This document shows, piece by piece, positions 1 to 7,582 of a stretch of 64,000 bases of DNA. The stretch is from Acidobacteriaceae bacterium (GTDB lineage: Bacteria; Acidobacteriota; Terriglobia; Terriglobales; Acidobacteriaceae): the NCBI GenBank assembly GCA_003134655.1, contig PLBY01000161.1, forward strand, positions 262,214-326,213. Direction: 5' to 3'. The notes beneath the pieces were generated by a model that made no database searches, had not been told where the DNA came from, and saw nothing but the letters and a program-made list of their open reading frames with translations. A program made the translations under genes and the position numbers. Position 1 is the stretch's first letter; every line of letters begins with the position of its first letter.

Positions 1-621
1 TACGGTTGTCGGCGAGTCTTGAGTTCTCGTCCAGGTGTAGCGCATGCGGTGGATTACCGTGATTGTGCTCAGGACTGCGATTACCCAGAGGACTGGGGCC
101 ATGCGGTTGAAGAGAGCTCCGAGGATCACGAGGACCAGGCGTTCGGGGCGTTCCATGAATCCGACGCGGCAGGACCCGATCAGGCTTTCGGCGCGGGCCC
201 GGGTGTAGCTGACCATGATGGCGCTGATCATCACAAAGGCGGTGAGGACCACGTAGAAGAAGCGTCCTCCGCGGGCGTAGAAGACTAGCAGGCCGAGGAA
301 TTGGGAGGCGTCTGAGTAGCGGTCGACGACGGAGTCGAAGAAGGCTCCGAAGCGGGTGACGCGGTTGGTGGCGCGGGCGACCTGGCCGTCCACCAGATCG
401 AAGAAGCCTGAAAAGATGATGACCAGTCCGGCGTAGAAGAACATGCGTTGCTGGTTGCTGGCGTTGGAGGAGCCGAAAAGGATGGCGGCCCAGGTGTTGA
501 CCACCAGTCCCATGAAGGTGAGGACGTTGGGATTGATGCGGGAGAGCGCCAACCAGCGGACGATGGTGTCGAGCAGGACTCCGCAGGCGCGACCGAAGGC
601 GCTAGTCCAGCTAGGGGCCAT
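1..621 (-). CDS. CDP-alcohol phosphatidyltransferase family protein (3' end outside window)
   Basis: Integral membrane enzyme that would transfer a phosphatidyl group from a CDP-alcohol to an acceptor alcohol in phospholipid synthesis. The reverse strand is open from an ATG at 621 to the window edge (207 codons). It carries the diagnostic CDP-OH-P signature around residues 76-102, reading DLVDGQVAR, then G and two aspartates in FGAFFDSVVDR, which matches D-x2-D-G-x2-A-R-x8-G-x3-D-x3-D. Hydrophobic stretches flank it, as expected for a multi-pass protein. The start ATG overlaps the greA stop codon by one base (TAATG), so the two are probably co-transcribed and translationally coupled. The acceptor (glycerol phosphate, inositol phosphate or other) cannot be told from this partial sequence. 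Confidence 0.88.
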   Translation of the reverse strand, partial: MAPSWTSAFGRACGVLLDTIVRWLALSRINPNVLTFMGLVVNTWAAILFGSSNASNQQRMFFYAGLVIIFSGFFDLVDGQVARATNRVTRFGAFFDSVVDRYSDASQFLGLLVFYARGGRFFYVVLTAFVMISAIMVSYTRARAESLIGSCRVGFMERPERLVLVILGALFNRMAPVLWVIAVLSTITVIHRMRYTWTRTQDSPTTV

Positions 622-1118
622 TACGCGCCCGCCTCTTTCGGCTCGTCGGCGATTTCGTCGTGGATGGTGCTCAGGGTCAGGATCTCCAGTTCGCGCTTGC
701 CGTTGGGGCTAACAACGATCACGGTGTCGCCGACCTTCTTGTTGAGCAGGCAGCGGCCGATGGGCGAGGTGGTGGAAATCTTTCCGGTGGCTACGTCGGA
801 TTCTTCGCTGGTCACCAGCTTGTACTGCATTTCTTCGTTCTTCGTGCTGTCGAAAACTTTGACGGTGGAGCCCAGGCCCACTTTATCGTGGGGGATGTTG
901 TTCATGTTGACCATGGACAGATCGGCCAAGCGCTTGCCGAGCTGGCGGACGCGCGCCTTGACGAACTCCTGGCGCTGCTTGGCCATGTGATACTCGGCGT
1001 TCTCGCTGAGGTCGCCGAGCGCGGCGGCCTTCTTAATTTCCTTAGGAAGCTCGTGAATCAGCTCGTGTTCGAGCGCGTTGATTTCTTCCTGCAGTTTTCG
1101 TTTGATTGCGTCTGTCAT
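621..1118 (-). CDS. greA: Transcription elongation factor GreA
   Basis: GreA enters the RNA polymerase secondary channel and stimulates cleavage of backtracked transcripts. The 165-residue product has the family's normal length. An N-terminal antiparallel coiled coil spans about residues 1-75, with the conserved acidic tip motif GDLSENAEY (D36, E39, E42). The C-terminal FKBP-like domain includes the usual segments SPIGRCLLNKKVGD and VVSPNGKRELEIL. It sits directly upstream of the CDP-alcohol transferase with a one-base stop/start overlap. A TATAAT lies 24 bases before the ATG on the same strand, giving a very short leader. Confidence 0.97.
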   Translation of the reverse strand: MTDAIKRKLQEEINALEHELIHELPKEIKKAAALGDLSENAEYHMAKQRQEFVKARVRQLGKRLADLSMVNMNNIPHDKVGLGSTVKVFDSTKNEEMQYKLVTSEESDVATGKISTTSPIGRCLLNKKVGDTVIVVSPNGKRELEILTLSTIHDEIADEPKEAGA

Positions 1119-1141
1119 GAGGTTACGGCCGGGCTTCGGAC

Positions 1142-1147
1142 ATTATA
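1142..1147 (-). promoter_or_regulatory. Candidate -10 element for greA
   Basis: The minus strand reads TATAAT here, 23 nt before the greA start codon, which predicts a leader of about 15-17 nt. No good -35 hexamer is visible because a GC-rich copy of the CCGGAAGCCGG repeat family lies just upstream (about 1149-1176). Confidence 0.5.
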
Positions 1148-1293
1148 ACCCCGGCTTCCGGCTTTCGGCCTCGGGATTCGACTGGTCGGGTCGCAGGTCC
1201 GGGCGGCTTCGATCACGCGCATTGTGCGGGAGAAGAATTTGCTGATGGAGCGGGCGCGGAGTTGCGGGGGGGGGGAGAGCCTCCTAAGCAATT

Positions 1294-1325
1294 TCAACCA
1301 CAGAGGACACAGAGGACACGGAGGA
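1294..1325. repeat. Dispersed repeat, CCACAGAGGACACAGAGG family
   Basis: The stretch contains three near-copies of the unit CACAGAGGA. A reverse-complement relative lies at 25791-25820, directly before the GT4 glycosyltransferase start, and a looser relative (CACTAAGGACACTAAGG) at 23966-23992. It lies at the 3' end of the decayed phosphatase gene. Confidence 0.6.
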
Positions 1326-1333
1326 ATGCGAGT

Positions 1334-1800
1334 TCACCTCGTTTTGCACTTTGCGAGGATCAGGGTAATGTCGTCGTGCTGGTCGGCGGGATTCAGGCTG
1401 CGGACTTCCTCGGTGATGCCTTCGAGTGCGAGCTGGCATGGTTGATCACGATGCTGTCGCAGTCTCTCGATTAAACATTCTTCTCCAAATTCTTTTCCAT
1501 TGTTATCAGAGCCTTCGGTGATGCCGTCGGTGTAGAGGGCGAGCATGTCTCCCGGGTGGAGCGTGCATTCTCCGGATGGAGGAATTCCATTCCTTGAAAA
1601 GTCCCAGCAGGGTGCCGGTGGAGTCGAGCGTCTGGCAGGTACTGTCGGCTCGCAGGATGAGGCCGGAGAGATGTCCGCAGTTGGCGTAGCGCAGGCGCTG
1701 CGATTGGTCATCATAGACTGCGAAGAAGAGTGAGGCGTCGGCGTTGTCGGTTGTGTTCTCGTAGAACAGGCGGTTCACGGATCGGAGCAGTCGTATTAGG
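1334..1800 (-). pseudogene. Decayed SpoIIE/RsbU-type PP2C phosphatase fragment
   Basis: Two overlapping minus-strand frames together encode only the C-terminal half of a PP2C-type serine phosphatase. The upstream frame gives VNRLFYENTTDNADASLFF and then RLRYANCGHLSGLILR (the YANCGH motif). The downstream frame gives MLALYTDGITEGSD (the YTDGITE motif) and the terminal DDITLILAKCK. The frames must join near 1570-1600, so there is a frameshift. No N-terminal catalytic part exists upstream: the similarity stops at about 1800, where a dispersed repeat begins. In intact relatives this domain dephosphorylates anti-sigma antagonists. This copy is very unlikely to be functional. Confidence 0.8.
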
Positions 1801-1803
1801 GTA

Positions 1804-1863
1804 GGGATGCTTCGACTACGAACGACCGTCGCTTCGCGCCGCTCATTCTTCGCTCAGCATGAC
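1804..1863. repeat. Dispersed repeat, TTCGCTCAGCATGACA family
   Basis: The segment runs from GGATGCTTCGACTACG to CTTCGCTCAGCATGACA and resembles the CCTTCGCTCCGCCTGAAAAA type repeats at 9986-10030 and 13429-13471, which end in CGCTCAGGATGAC. It marks the 5' break point of the truncated phosphatase gene. Confidence 0.5.
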
Positions 1864-1896
1864 AATGGAAAAGGCAAACGGTTCCAGATAGGCGGA

Positions 1897-2433
1897 CTAG
1901 GCTTGGAATTCCGAGGCTTCGGGGAAGCGCAGCTTGCATTTGGCCAAGGCAGTGGTGAGGATTTCCTCGACCTTGGATTCTTCGCAGTTGCGGGCCATGG
2001 CCAGTTCGCTAACTAAGAGGTAGCGGGCGCGCTCGAGCATCTTCTTTTCGCGGAAGGAAAGCGGCTTGGCCTGGTGTAGGGCGATCAGGCTTTTGAGGAC
2101 GCTGGCGACTTCGAGGAGCGATCCGGTGCGCATGCGCTCGGAGTTTTCCTTGAAGCGGTCTTTCCAGTCGCCGTTGCTGCCGTTTTCGCCGACTGAAAGC
2201 GCGTCGAGAACTTTCTGGATCTCGCCGTTGCGGACGACGCGGCGCAGGCCGACGCTGCCGGCGTTCTGGCAGGGGACCATCACTTTGAGGCTGCTGGCTT
2301 TGATGTTGAGCAGGTAGAACCTCTCGACCGTCGTACCAATCGAGCGGCTGCTGATTTGTTCAATAACCCCAACCCCATGATTGGGATAGACGACCTTATC
2401 GCCGATGTGGAAATTCAAGTCCGTACCACTCAT
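1897..2433 (-). CDS. carD: CarD/CdnL family transcriptional regulator
   Basis: CarD-family proteins bind the RNA polymerase beta subunit and stabilise open promoter complexes, typically at rRNA and other strong promoters. The 178-residue product begins MSGTDLNFHIGDKVVYPNHG, the usual start of the Tudor-like RNAP-interacting domain. Next comes VERFYLLNIKASSLKVMVP and an alpha-helical C-terminal DNA-binding domain containing REKKMLERARYLLVSELA. The frame continues upstream for 30 codons without family similarity, so the ATG at 2433 is chosen. It is a single gene between the phosphatase remnant and the GloVer gene. Confidence 0.93.
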   Translation of the reverse strand: MSGTDLNFHIGDKVVYPNHGVGVIEQISSRSIGTTVERFYLLNIKASSLKVMVPCQNAGSVGLRRVVRNGEIQKVLDALSVGENGSNGDWKDRFKENSERMRTGSLLEVASVLKSLIALHQAKPLSFREKKMLERARYLLVSELAMARNCEESKVEEILTTALAKCKLRFPEASEFQA

Positions 2434-2535
2434 ATGTCGGTACCTAAAGGGAAGGCGATGGTTCGTGGGGAAGAAGGTTAACAGTCCTACAAACATCGTA
2501 CTCCCCGAGGGGGGCGAAAGCAAGGAGCGTGGCGG

Positions 2536-3840
2536 TCAGGGCCGGAGTTGGAACACTACCCCCAAGCTCGCAGCGCCGTCGACGCCTCCCCCTGACGCCG
2601 TGCCGTACAGGTAGCCTTTGTCGGCCAACAGGTTCCCGAGTGGCCCACAGCCATCAGTCAGCTCGAAGCTGTGCAGGACGGTTTCATATCCTGAGGGGGT
2701 AAGCTTGAAAACAACGCCGCACCCATTTGCGTAGATCCCGCTGAAACTGCCACCCACGGCGGTGGTGCCATAGAGATTCCCCTTTGCGTCGCGAACCAGG
2801 CTCGCAAACGGGACCGCACCCGCGGCCCCGCTGGGGAAGGCATACAACACAGTCTCGTTGCCAAGTGGGTCGACTTTGAAGACCACCCCACATCCAAACC
2901 CGTTGCCGAGCTTACAGAACAGGTTGTCGCCGCCGTTGGTGGTGGTGCCGTACAGATTTCCGCCAGGATCGAGGACCAGCCCCGCTTGAGGGCTTCCGCC
3001 ATCGGCTGCCTGGGTAAAGGAGTACAAAATAGTCTCGTGGCCCTGCCGGTCGAGTTTGAAGACCGTGCCGCACCCATAGACGCTGATATGGCCATAACAT
3101 CCAGCGCCACCCAATTCGGTGGTGCCGTAAAGATTGCCCGCCGAATCTTGCACCAAAGGTGCCAAGGGATTTGCCCCATCGGGTGGTCCGGTGAAGGTGT
3201 GCAGAACGGTCTCCTGTCCAGCCGGATTCAACTTGAAGACAACCCCGCAACCCACCCCACATAGCGTCCCCACTTGCCCGCCTTGGGAGGCCGTGCCGTA
3301 AAGGTTTCCGCGCGCATCGCGGATCAAGCCTGCCAGCGGGACTCCTCCATCCCCCTGGCCTGTGAAGGTGTACAGGATTGTTTCCGTACCCTGCGGGCTC
3401 AACTTAAAGACCACTCCGCAGCCGATATTGAAATAGCAGCCATTGAGGCCGCCAGAGGTCGTGGTGCCATAGAGGTTGCCCGCGCCATCGAGGATCAGAC
3501 TTCCAGCGGGGTTTGCTCCATCATTCCTGCCAGTGAAGTTGTAGAGGACCTTTTCGCCGCCCCCCGCAGGCAGTTCGTAAACGGTCCCGAAACCGAAAGT
3601 GCCGCCATTGAAAGTGGTCCCGTAGAAGTTGCCTGAGAAATCGACGATCAACCCGTCAAAGGGGGCCGAACCATCGGCCCCGTTCATGCCGCTGAAGGAA
3701 TGAAGTAACGAGAAACTCTGGGCCGCAGCCGGGCGCGCCACCATCAGGGGCAGGACGACAATGCCCAACGCCAGGACAGTGCGCAGCGCCGCGTTCGCAA
3801 AAAACGCCATCCAAGTTTGCCCTGACAATTTGGTTTTCAA
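2536..3840 (-). CDS. Secreted GloVer tandem-repeat protein
   Basis: The 434-residue product has an N-terminal signal peptide (hydrophobic TVLALGIVVLPLMVA, cleavage after ARPAAA-QS, near residue 41). About seven repeats of roughly 50 residues follow, each with the core GNLYGTT plus a GCGVVFKL and ETVLYxF segment. This is the Gloeobacter/Verrucomicrobia (GloVer) repeat architecture that is abundant in Acidobacteriota, and a beta-propeller-like fold is likely. The start codon is TTG at 3840, supported by a strong AAGGAGG five bases upstream. The protein ends right after the last repeat with no visible anchor. Function is unknown; an extracellular or surface role is inferred from the signal peptide only. 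Confidence 0.85.
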   Translation of the reverse strand: MKTKLSGQTWMAFFANAALRTVLALGIVVLPLMVARPAAAQSFSLLHSFSGMNGADGSAPFDGLIVDFSGNFYGTTFNGGTFGFGTVYELPAGGGEKVLYNFTGRNDGANPAGSLILDGAGNLYGTTTSGGLNGCYFNIGCGVVFKLSPQGTETILYTFTGQGDGGVPLAGLIRDARGNLYGTASQGGQVGTLCGVGCGVVFKLNPAGQETVLHTFTGPPDGANPLAPLVQDSAGNLYGTTELGGAGCYGHISVYGCGTVFKLDRQGHETILYSFTQAADGGSPQAGLVLDPGGNLYGTTTNGGDNLFCKLGNGFGCGVVFKVDPLGNETVLYAFPSGAAGAVPFASLVRDAKGNLYGTTAVGGSFSGIYANGCGVVFKLTPSGYETVLHSFELTDGCGPLGNLLADKGYLYGTASGGGVDGAASLGVVFQLRP

Positions 3841-3995
3841 GAGGTCCTCCTTGAGGAAGCAGCCAAGCTCTGAAGTGACTTTCCCTGCAGCAGAAGAGAT
3901 CGATCACGGCAGTCTTTCCTGCGGATGCCATGCTGTCAACGATGAATGTTCTTGCACACCGAACCGGAGTTCAGATCGACAAAGATTAGGGCGCA

Positions 3996-4001
3996 TATAA
4001 T
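3996..4001 (+). promoter_or_regulatory. Perfect -10 hexamer 6 nt upstream of ruvX start (leaderless)
   Basis: TATAAT is followed by six bases and then GTG at 4008. With normal TSS spacing, transcription would begin at or next to the GTG, so the mRNA would have no Shine-Dalgarno leader. No convincing -35 is seen. Confidence 0.5.
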
Positions 4002-4007
4002 CGAGCA

Positions 4008-4541
4008 GTGGATTTTGACCCGAGAGAACGAATTCCAGGCGAGATAGAGGACGTTCCTTCCCAAGGCACCGGTGGACGTGAGCTTGCCGAGGGGCGGGTG
4101 CTGGGACTCGACGTGGGATCGCGCAGGATTGGGGTGGCGGTATCGGATCCGCTGGGAATTACGGCCCAGGGGCTGGAAACTTTGCAGCGAACGACTAAGC
4201 GCCGAGATTTTGAACACTTGCAGCGGGTGATTCAGGAATATGACGTGCGGGAAATTGTGGTGGGTCTGCCGCTGCGGATGAGTGGGGCGGAAGGGATTCA
4301 GTCAGACAAGATGCAGGTGTTCGCGGAGGAGCTGCGGAAGAGATTTCGGCTGCCGGTGCATCTGTGGGATGAAAGATTGACGTCTGTGGAAGCGAACCGG
4401 CTCTTGCGCGAGGCGGATCTGTCGATCGAGAAGCGGGGGAAGGCGGTGGACCGGATGGCAGCAGTTTTGATTTTGCAGGGATGGATGGAACATAGAGCCG
4501 GGGCTTCCGGCTTTCGGCTTCCGGCTTCCGGTTCTGAGTGA
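4008..4541 (+). CDS. ruvX: Holliday junction resolvase RuvX (YqgF)
   Basis: RNase H-fold nuclease of the YqgF/RuvX family, implicated in pre-16S rRNA 5'-end processing and proposed as a Holliday-junction resolvase. The core starts at residue 31 with VLGLDVGSRRIGVAVSD (catalytic Asp35), then EIVVGLPLRMSG, LWDERLTS and GKAVDRMAAVLILQ with the last acidic residue. The family is normally about 140 residues; this 177-residue frame has 30 extra N-terminal residues. The TATAAT at 3996 favours GTG 4008, but a second GTG at 4098 would give a standard-length protein. The last 13 residues (ASGFRLPASGSE) are encoded by a copy of the CTTCCGGCTTTCGG repeat that supplies the stop region. Confidence 0.9.
   Translation: MDFDPRERIPGEIEDVPSQGTGGRELAEGRVLGLDVGSRRIGVAVSDPLGITAQGLETLQRTTKRRDFEHLQRVIQEYDVREIVVGLPLRMSGAEGIQSDKMQVFAEELRKRFRLPVHLWDERLTSVEANRLLREADLSIEKRGKAVDRMAAVLILQGWMEHRAGASGFRLPASGSE
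4500..4532. repeat. GCTTCCGGCTTTCGG family repeat at the ruvX 3' end
   Basis: GC-rich runs of the unit GGCTTCCGG/GGCTTTCGG form the last codons of ruvX. Further copies occur at 1149-1176, 5066-5100, 15914-15943, 33173-33190, 35877-35916 and around 37156-37262, in both orientations. Confidence 0.65.
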
Positions 4542-4683
4542 GTGTTTTCTCGAAGTCCTTCCGTTCCCAAAAAGGGTTCCCATCATTCTCTTTTCGAGTG
4601 ATTTGTGACACCGGTCACAAACTTTTGTGGATGCTTTTGTGCCAACCTCATTTGTCTCGATGCAGCAAGACAGGAGGATGCTC

Positions 4684-5052
4684 ATGAGCGGCACTTTCAG
4701 GGACTTGGAAGTGTGGAAGGCGGCGATGGAGCTTGCGGTGCAAGTCTATCGACTTACGACACGGTTTCCGAAGGAAGAGAGATACGGCTTGACGAGCCAA
4801 ATGCGTCGGGCCGCTGTTTCCGTTCCGAGCAATATTGCGGAAGGGAAAGGCCGCGCGTCCGACAAAGAACTCATCCAGTTTCTATGCCACTCGAGAGGGT
4901 CACTTTTCGAGATAGAAACTCAACTTACAATCGGAGAGCAACTGGGCTATTCCACAACGGAAGACTGCAATGTGATCCGGCAGGAGACCGCTCGAATCGG
5001 TCAGATGATCAACGGATTGATCAGATCAGTCCGTCCCGCCTCGGCAGCTTGA
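4684..5052 (+). CDS. Four-helix bundle protein (23S rRNA intervening-sequence protein family)
   Basis: The 122-residue product matches the S23/four-helix-bundle family that was first found in rRNA intervening sequences and is widespread as a stand-alone chromosomal gene of unknown function. Diagnostic segments are FRDLEVWKAAMELA, TRFPKEERYGLTSQMRRAAVS and the signature VPSNIAEGKGR, then the later helix SLFEIETQLTIGEQLGY. The AGGAGG at 4672-4677 is six bases before ATG 4684, which decides the start over upstream in-frame codons. It lies between ruvX and the convergent mltG. There is no rRNA nearby, so it is not an intervening-sequence ORF here. Confidence 0.9.
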   Translation: MSGTFRDLEVWKAAMELAVQVYRLTTRFPKEERYGLTSQMRRAAVSVPSNIAEGKGRASDKELIQFLCHSRGSLFEIETQLTIGEQLGYSTTEDCNVIRQETARIGQMINGLIRSVRPASAA

Positions 5053-5065
5053 GGTGCTTTGAAGC

Positions 5066-5100
5066 AGTTCCGGAAGCCGAAAGCCGGAAGCCGGAAGCCG
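5066..5100. repeat. GGAAGCCGGAAGCCGG repeat cluster between convergent genes
   Basis: Four consecutive units of GGAAGCCG(A/G) occur between the four-helix-bundle gene and the mltG stop codon at 5102. It is the reverse orientation of the copy at the ruvX end. Confidence 0.6.
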
Positions 5101-5101
5101 A

Positions 5102-6169
5102 CTAGTGCCCGCGCATGGCTTTGCGGTACGCCGCCACATTCTTATTGTGTTCTTCCATGGTGCGGGCGAAGCGGTGGTGGCCTTGGGCGTCGGCGACGAA
5201 ATAGTAGTAGTCGCTTTGGGCGGGGTGCATGGCGGCTTCGAGGGAGCTGCGTCCGGGATTGCCGATGGGGCCGGGGGGCAGGCCGGCGTTTCGATATGTG
5301 TTGTAGGGGGAATGGAACTGCATGTCCGCGTGATGCAGCGCGCCCTGGTACGTCCCAGCCAGAAGTTCTGCGTAGATGATGCTGGGGTCGGCGTCGAGGG
5401 CGATCCCTTTGTTCAAGCGGTTGTAGTAGACGCTGGCGACCATCGGGCGTTCCTCGGCCACGGCGGTTTCCTTTTCGACGATCGAGGCCATGATCACGGT
5501 GCGCTCGACATCGTTCGGAGCTTCAGGAGATGCTCCCGCTTGAGGCGCGACGGGGTCCCCCACCACTCTCAACCTGGCCTGTGTCGAGTTACCCGTGGAC
5601 GAGATCAGGCTGATCTGGTGCGCGACTTGCCGGAACTGCTTGACCATGGCTGCCGCCATGTCGTGCATGGTCATCATGCGGGAGAATTCGTAGGTGTCTG
5701 GGAAGAGATAGCCCTCGAGGGAGCGCGCCCCGGGAGCGATGTCAGCAATCAGAGCCGTGTCGGACTGGGCTACTTTCAGGAAGTCGTCAGCGTGCCCTAG
5801 GCCCGCGGCTTCGACGGAGCGCGCGATGTCGAACATGGTGTAGCCCTCGGGCACGACCACGGTATGGAAGTAGACATCGCCGCGGCGGAGGCGATTCTGA
5901 ATGTCGATGATGTTCGCCGGCTTATCGAACAGGTATTCGCCGGCCTTGAGGGAACGGTCGTGATGGTAGTAGTGCCAGAGTACGAAGGCTTCCTCACTGC
6001 GAATGATGCCGGCGCTTTTAAGTTCAGCGGCGATGCGGTGCGTGGAATATCCGGGGTGCAGCAGGACGAACACCTGCCCGGAAGGCTCGGTGGGCGTCAA
6101 GACAGCCCAGGCCAACCATCCGGCGGTTCCCAAAACTGCGACGAAAATGAGCCAAATGATCTTACGCAT
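5102..6169 (-). CDS. mltG: Endolytic murein transglycosylase MltG (YceG-like)
   Basis: Inner-membrane lytic transglycosylase that cuts nascent peptidoglycan and is thought to terminate glycan elongation. The 355-residue product has one N-terminal membrane anchor (IIWLIFVAVLGTAGWLAWAVL). A LysM-like region follows (GYSTHRIAAELKSAGII; VVVPEGYTMFDIA), then the catalytic domain with IMASIVEKETA, whose Glu is the expected catalytic residue, plus LDADPSIIYA, SPYNTY and GLPPGPIGNPG. Between KQFRQVAHQ and NDVERTVIMAS there is an unusual Ser/Ala/Pro-rich insert of about 40 residues (about 5505-5610) that looks like repeat-derived DNA. It ends convergently with the four-helix-bundle gene. ruvX and mltG are often neighbours in bacteria. 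Confidence 0.93.
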   Translation of the reverse strand: MRKIIWLIFVAVLGTAGWLAWAVLTPTEPSGQVFVLLHPGYSTHRIAAELKSAGIIRSEEAFVLWHYYHHDRSLKAGEYLFDKPANIIDIQNRLRRGDVYFHTVVVPEGYTMFDIARSVEAAGLGHADDFLKVAQSDTALIADIAPGARSLEGYLFPDTYEFSRMMTMHDMAAAMVKQFRQVAHQISLISSTGNSTQARLRVVGDPVAPQAGASPEAPNDVERTVIMASIVEKETAVAEERPMVASVYYNRLNKGIALDADPSIIYAELLAGTYQGALHHADMQFHSPYNTYRNAGLPPGPIGNPGRSSLEAAMHPAQSDYYYFVADAQGHHRFARTMEEHNKNVAAYRKAMRGH

Positions 6170-6512
6170 CGCTGATCACGAAGTGTTTTTTCAGGATACG
6201 ACAGTCCCCAGTTTAGATGACGGTTTACCGGATCGCGACCTCACGATGGTGCGACCGCCTTTCGTAAGCGGGCGGTACATCCTAGAATCGGAAAAAACCT
6301 GGCTGCCGAGGGACAGAGCGGTTTATGGGCTCGCGGGGAGTTTGCCATTACAGAGCCTGCCAAACGAGCAAGCCAGAGGCTTTCGCCGTGTCTTCGCTTG
6401 CCTCATTCGCCAATACAATGGCACCAGTGCACTTATAAAAGCGTCCTACCCAGCTTTTGCGACCTTTCCGGGGCTGTATACTCAAATGGTTGAGAGGCAT
6501 TCCTATATCTTG

Positions 6513-7439
6513 ATGAGACGTAGTTCGTCCTTTTTAACTGTACCCTTGTTTCTTGCCGTGCTGTCGACGACGGGCTGCGGACTATGGCTCCGCAAGCGTC
6601 CGGTTGAAGATCAGTATTCAAAAGCCGCGCTGAAGGAGTCCACGCAGCAGGCGCTGATCGACAGCATTAATGAGCAGGCCGAAGCCATCCACTCGCTGAA
6701 GGCGACGGTGGATATTGACAGCTCCGTTGGGGGGATGAAGAAAGGGCAGGTCACCGACTACAAAGAGATTCGCGGCATTGTGTTGGCGCGGAAGCCGGAT
6801 GCGCTGCACATGATCGGGTTGATGCCGATCGTGCGCACCACGGCTTTTGATATGGTCAGCGATGGCCAGGACTTCAAGCTGTGGATTCCGCCGAGGAACA
6901 AGTTCGTAATCGGCAAGAACGACGTGGCGACACCCAACACCGACCAGCCGATGGAGAACATCCGCCCCCAGAATATCTACGAGGCGCTGCTGATCCGCCA
7001 CATCGATCGCGACGAGATCGCGGTGCTCGAGAATGACTATGAAATACTCCACGACTCCAAAGGTCATCGAATCCTGCAGGAAGACTACGAACTGACCATC
7101 ATCCAGAAGTACCAGGAGGGCTGGAGGCTGGCGCGCAAGATCATTTTTGGGCGAACGGATCTGAAGCCACACCGGCAGTACATCTACAGCGAGGATGGCA
7201 GAGTGGCTACGGATGCCCGCTACGCGGAATACAAGGATTTCGGCGGGTTCAGCTTTCCCTCGCGGATCGAGATATTCCGGCCGCAAGAGGAGTATGACAT
7301 CACACTGAACATGCTGAAGGTGGACATCAACAAGCCGCTGACAGATGAACAGTTCGTGTTGGAGCAGCCGTCGGGAGCAGTGGTGATACATCTGGACCGG
7401 CCGCAGTCGAGCCTGGCGATGCCGCTGGAGAAGAAGTAA
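6513..7439 (+). CDS. DUF4292/LolB-like outer-membrane lipoprotein
   Basis: The 308-residue product starts with a lipoprotein signal: MRRSSS, a hydrophobic core, and lipobox LSTTGC, so Cys22 would be lipidated. The mature part resembles the LolA/LolB-like DUF4292 fold: HSLKATVDIDSSVGG, RGIVLARKPDALHMIG, FDMVSDGQDFKLWIPPRNKF and a C-terminal VDINKPLTDEQFVLEQP. LolB-like proteins insert lipoproteins or handle lipids at the outer membrane; that role here is inferred. The open frame extends upstream to 6003, but only the ATGs at 6486 or 6513 give a signal peptide, and 6513 is preferred. An ABC permease follows 140 bases downstream, suggesting an envelope-transport unit. Confidence 0.8.
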   Translation: MRRSSSFLTVPLFLAVLSTTGCGLWLRKRPVEDQYSKAALKESTQQALIDSINEQAEAIHSLKATVDIDSSVGGMKKGQVTDYKEIRGIVLARKPDALHMIGLMPIVRTTAFDMVSDGQDFKLWIPPRNKFVIGKNDVATPNTDQPMENIRPQNIYEALLIRHIDRDEIAVLENDYEILHDSKGHRILQEDYELTIIQKYQEGWRLARKIIFGRTDLKPHRQYIYSEDGRVATDARYAEYKDFGGFSFPSRIEIFRPQEEYDITLNMLKVDINKPLTDEQFVLEQPSGAVVIHLDRPQSSLAMPLEKK

Positions 7440-7442
7440 GTC

Positions 7443-7475
7443 CAGTACTCGGTACCCAGTACTCAGTACTCAGTG
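7443..7475. repeat. AGTACTCAGTACTCAGT repeat
   Basis: Tandem units of AGTACTC(A/G)GTAC occur here and again at 11674-11700 downstream of rpsB. The segment is self-complementary at the AGTACT cores. Confidence 0.55.
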
Positions 7476-7531
7476 CCCGGGTTGAGTGGCTCAATTGCAG
7501 CACTCGGTGGCTGCGCAGCCTGAAAGTCAAA

Positions 7532-7572
7532 TCCCCACGCTCTCGCGAAAGCGCGAGAAGGGTGGGGCACCC
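7532..7572. repeat. Palindromic element, CCCCAC...GTGGGG hairpin
   Basis: CCCCACGCTCTCGCG, a short AAA loop and GCGCGAGAAGGGTGGGG form a long imperfect hairpin just upstream of the ABC permease. It lacks a T tract, so it is more like a dispersed palindrome than a terminator. Confidence 0.45.
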
Positions 7573-7582
7573 AGCTATACAT

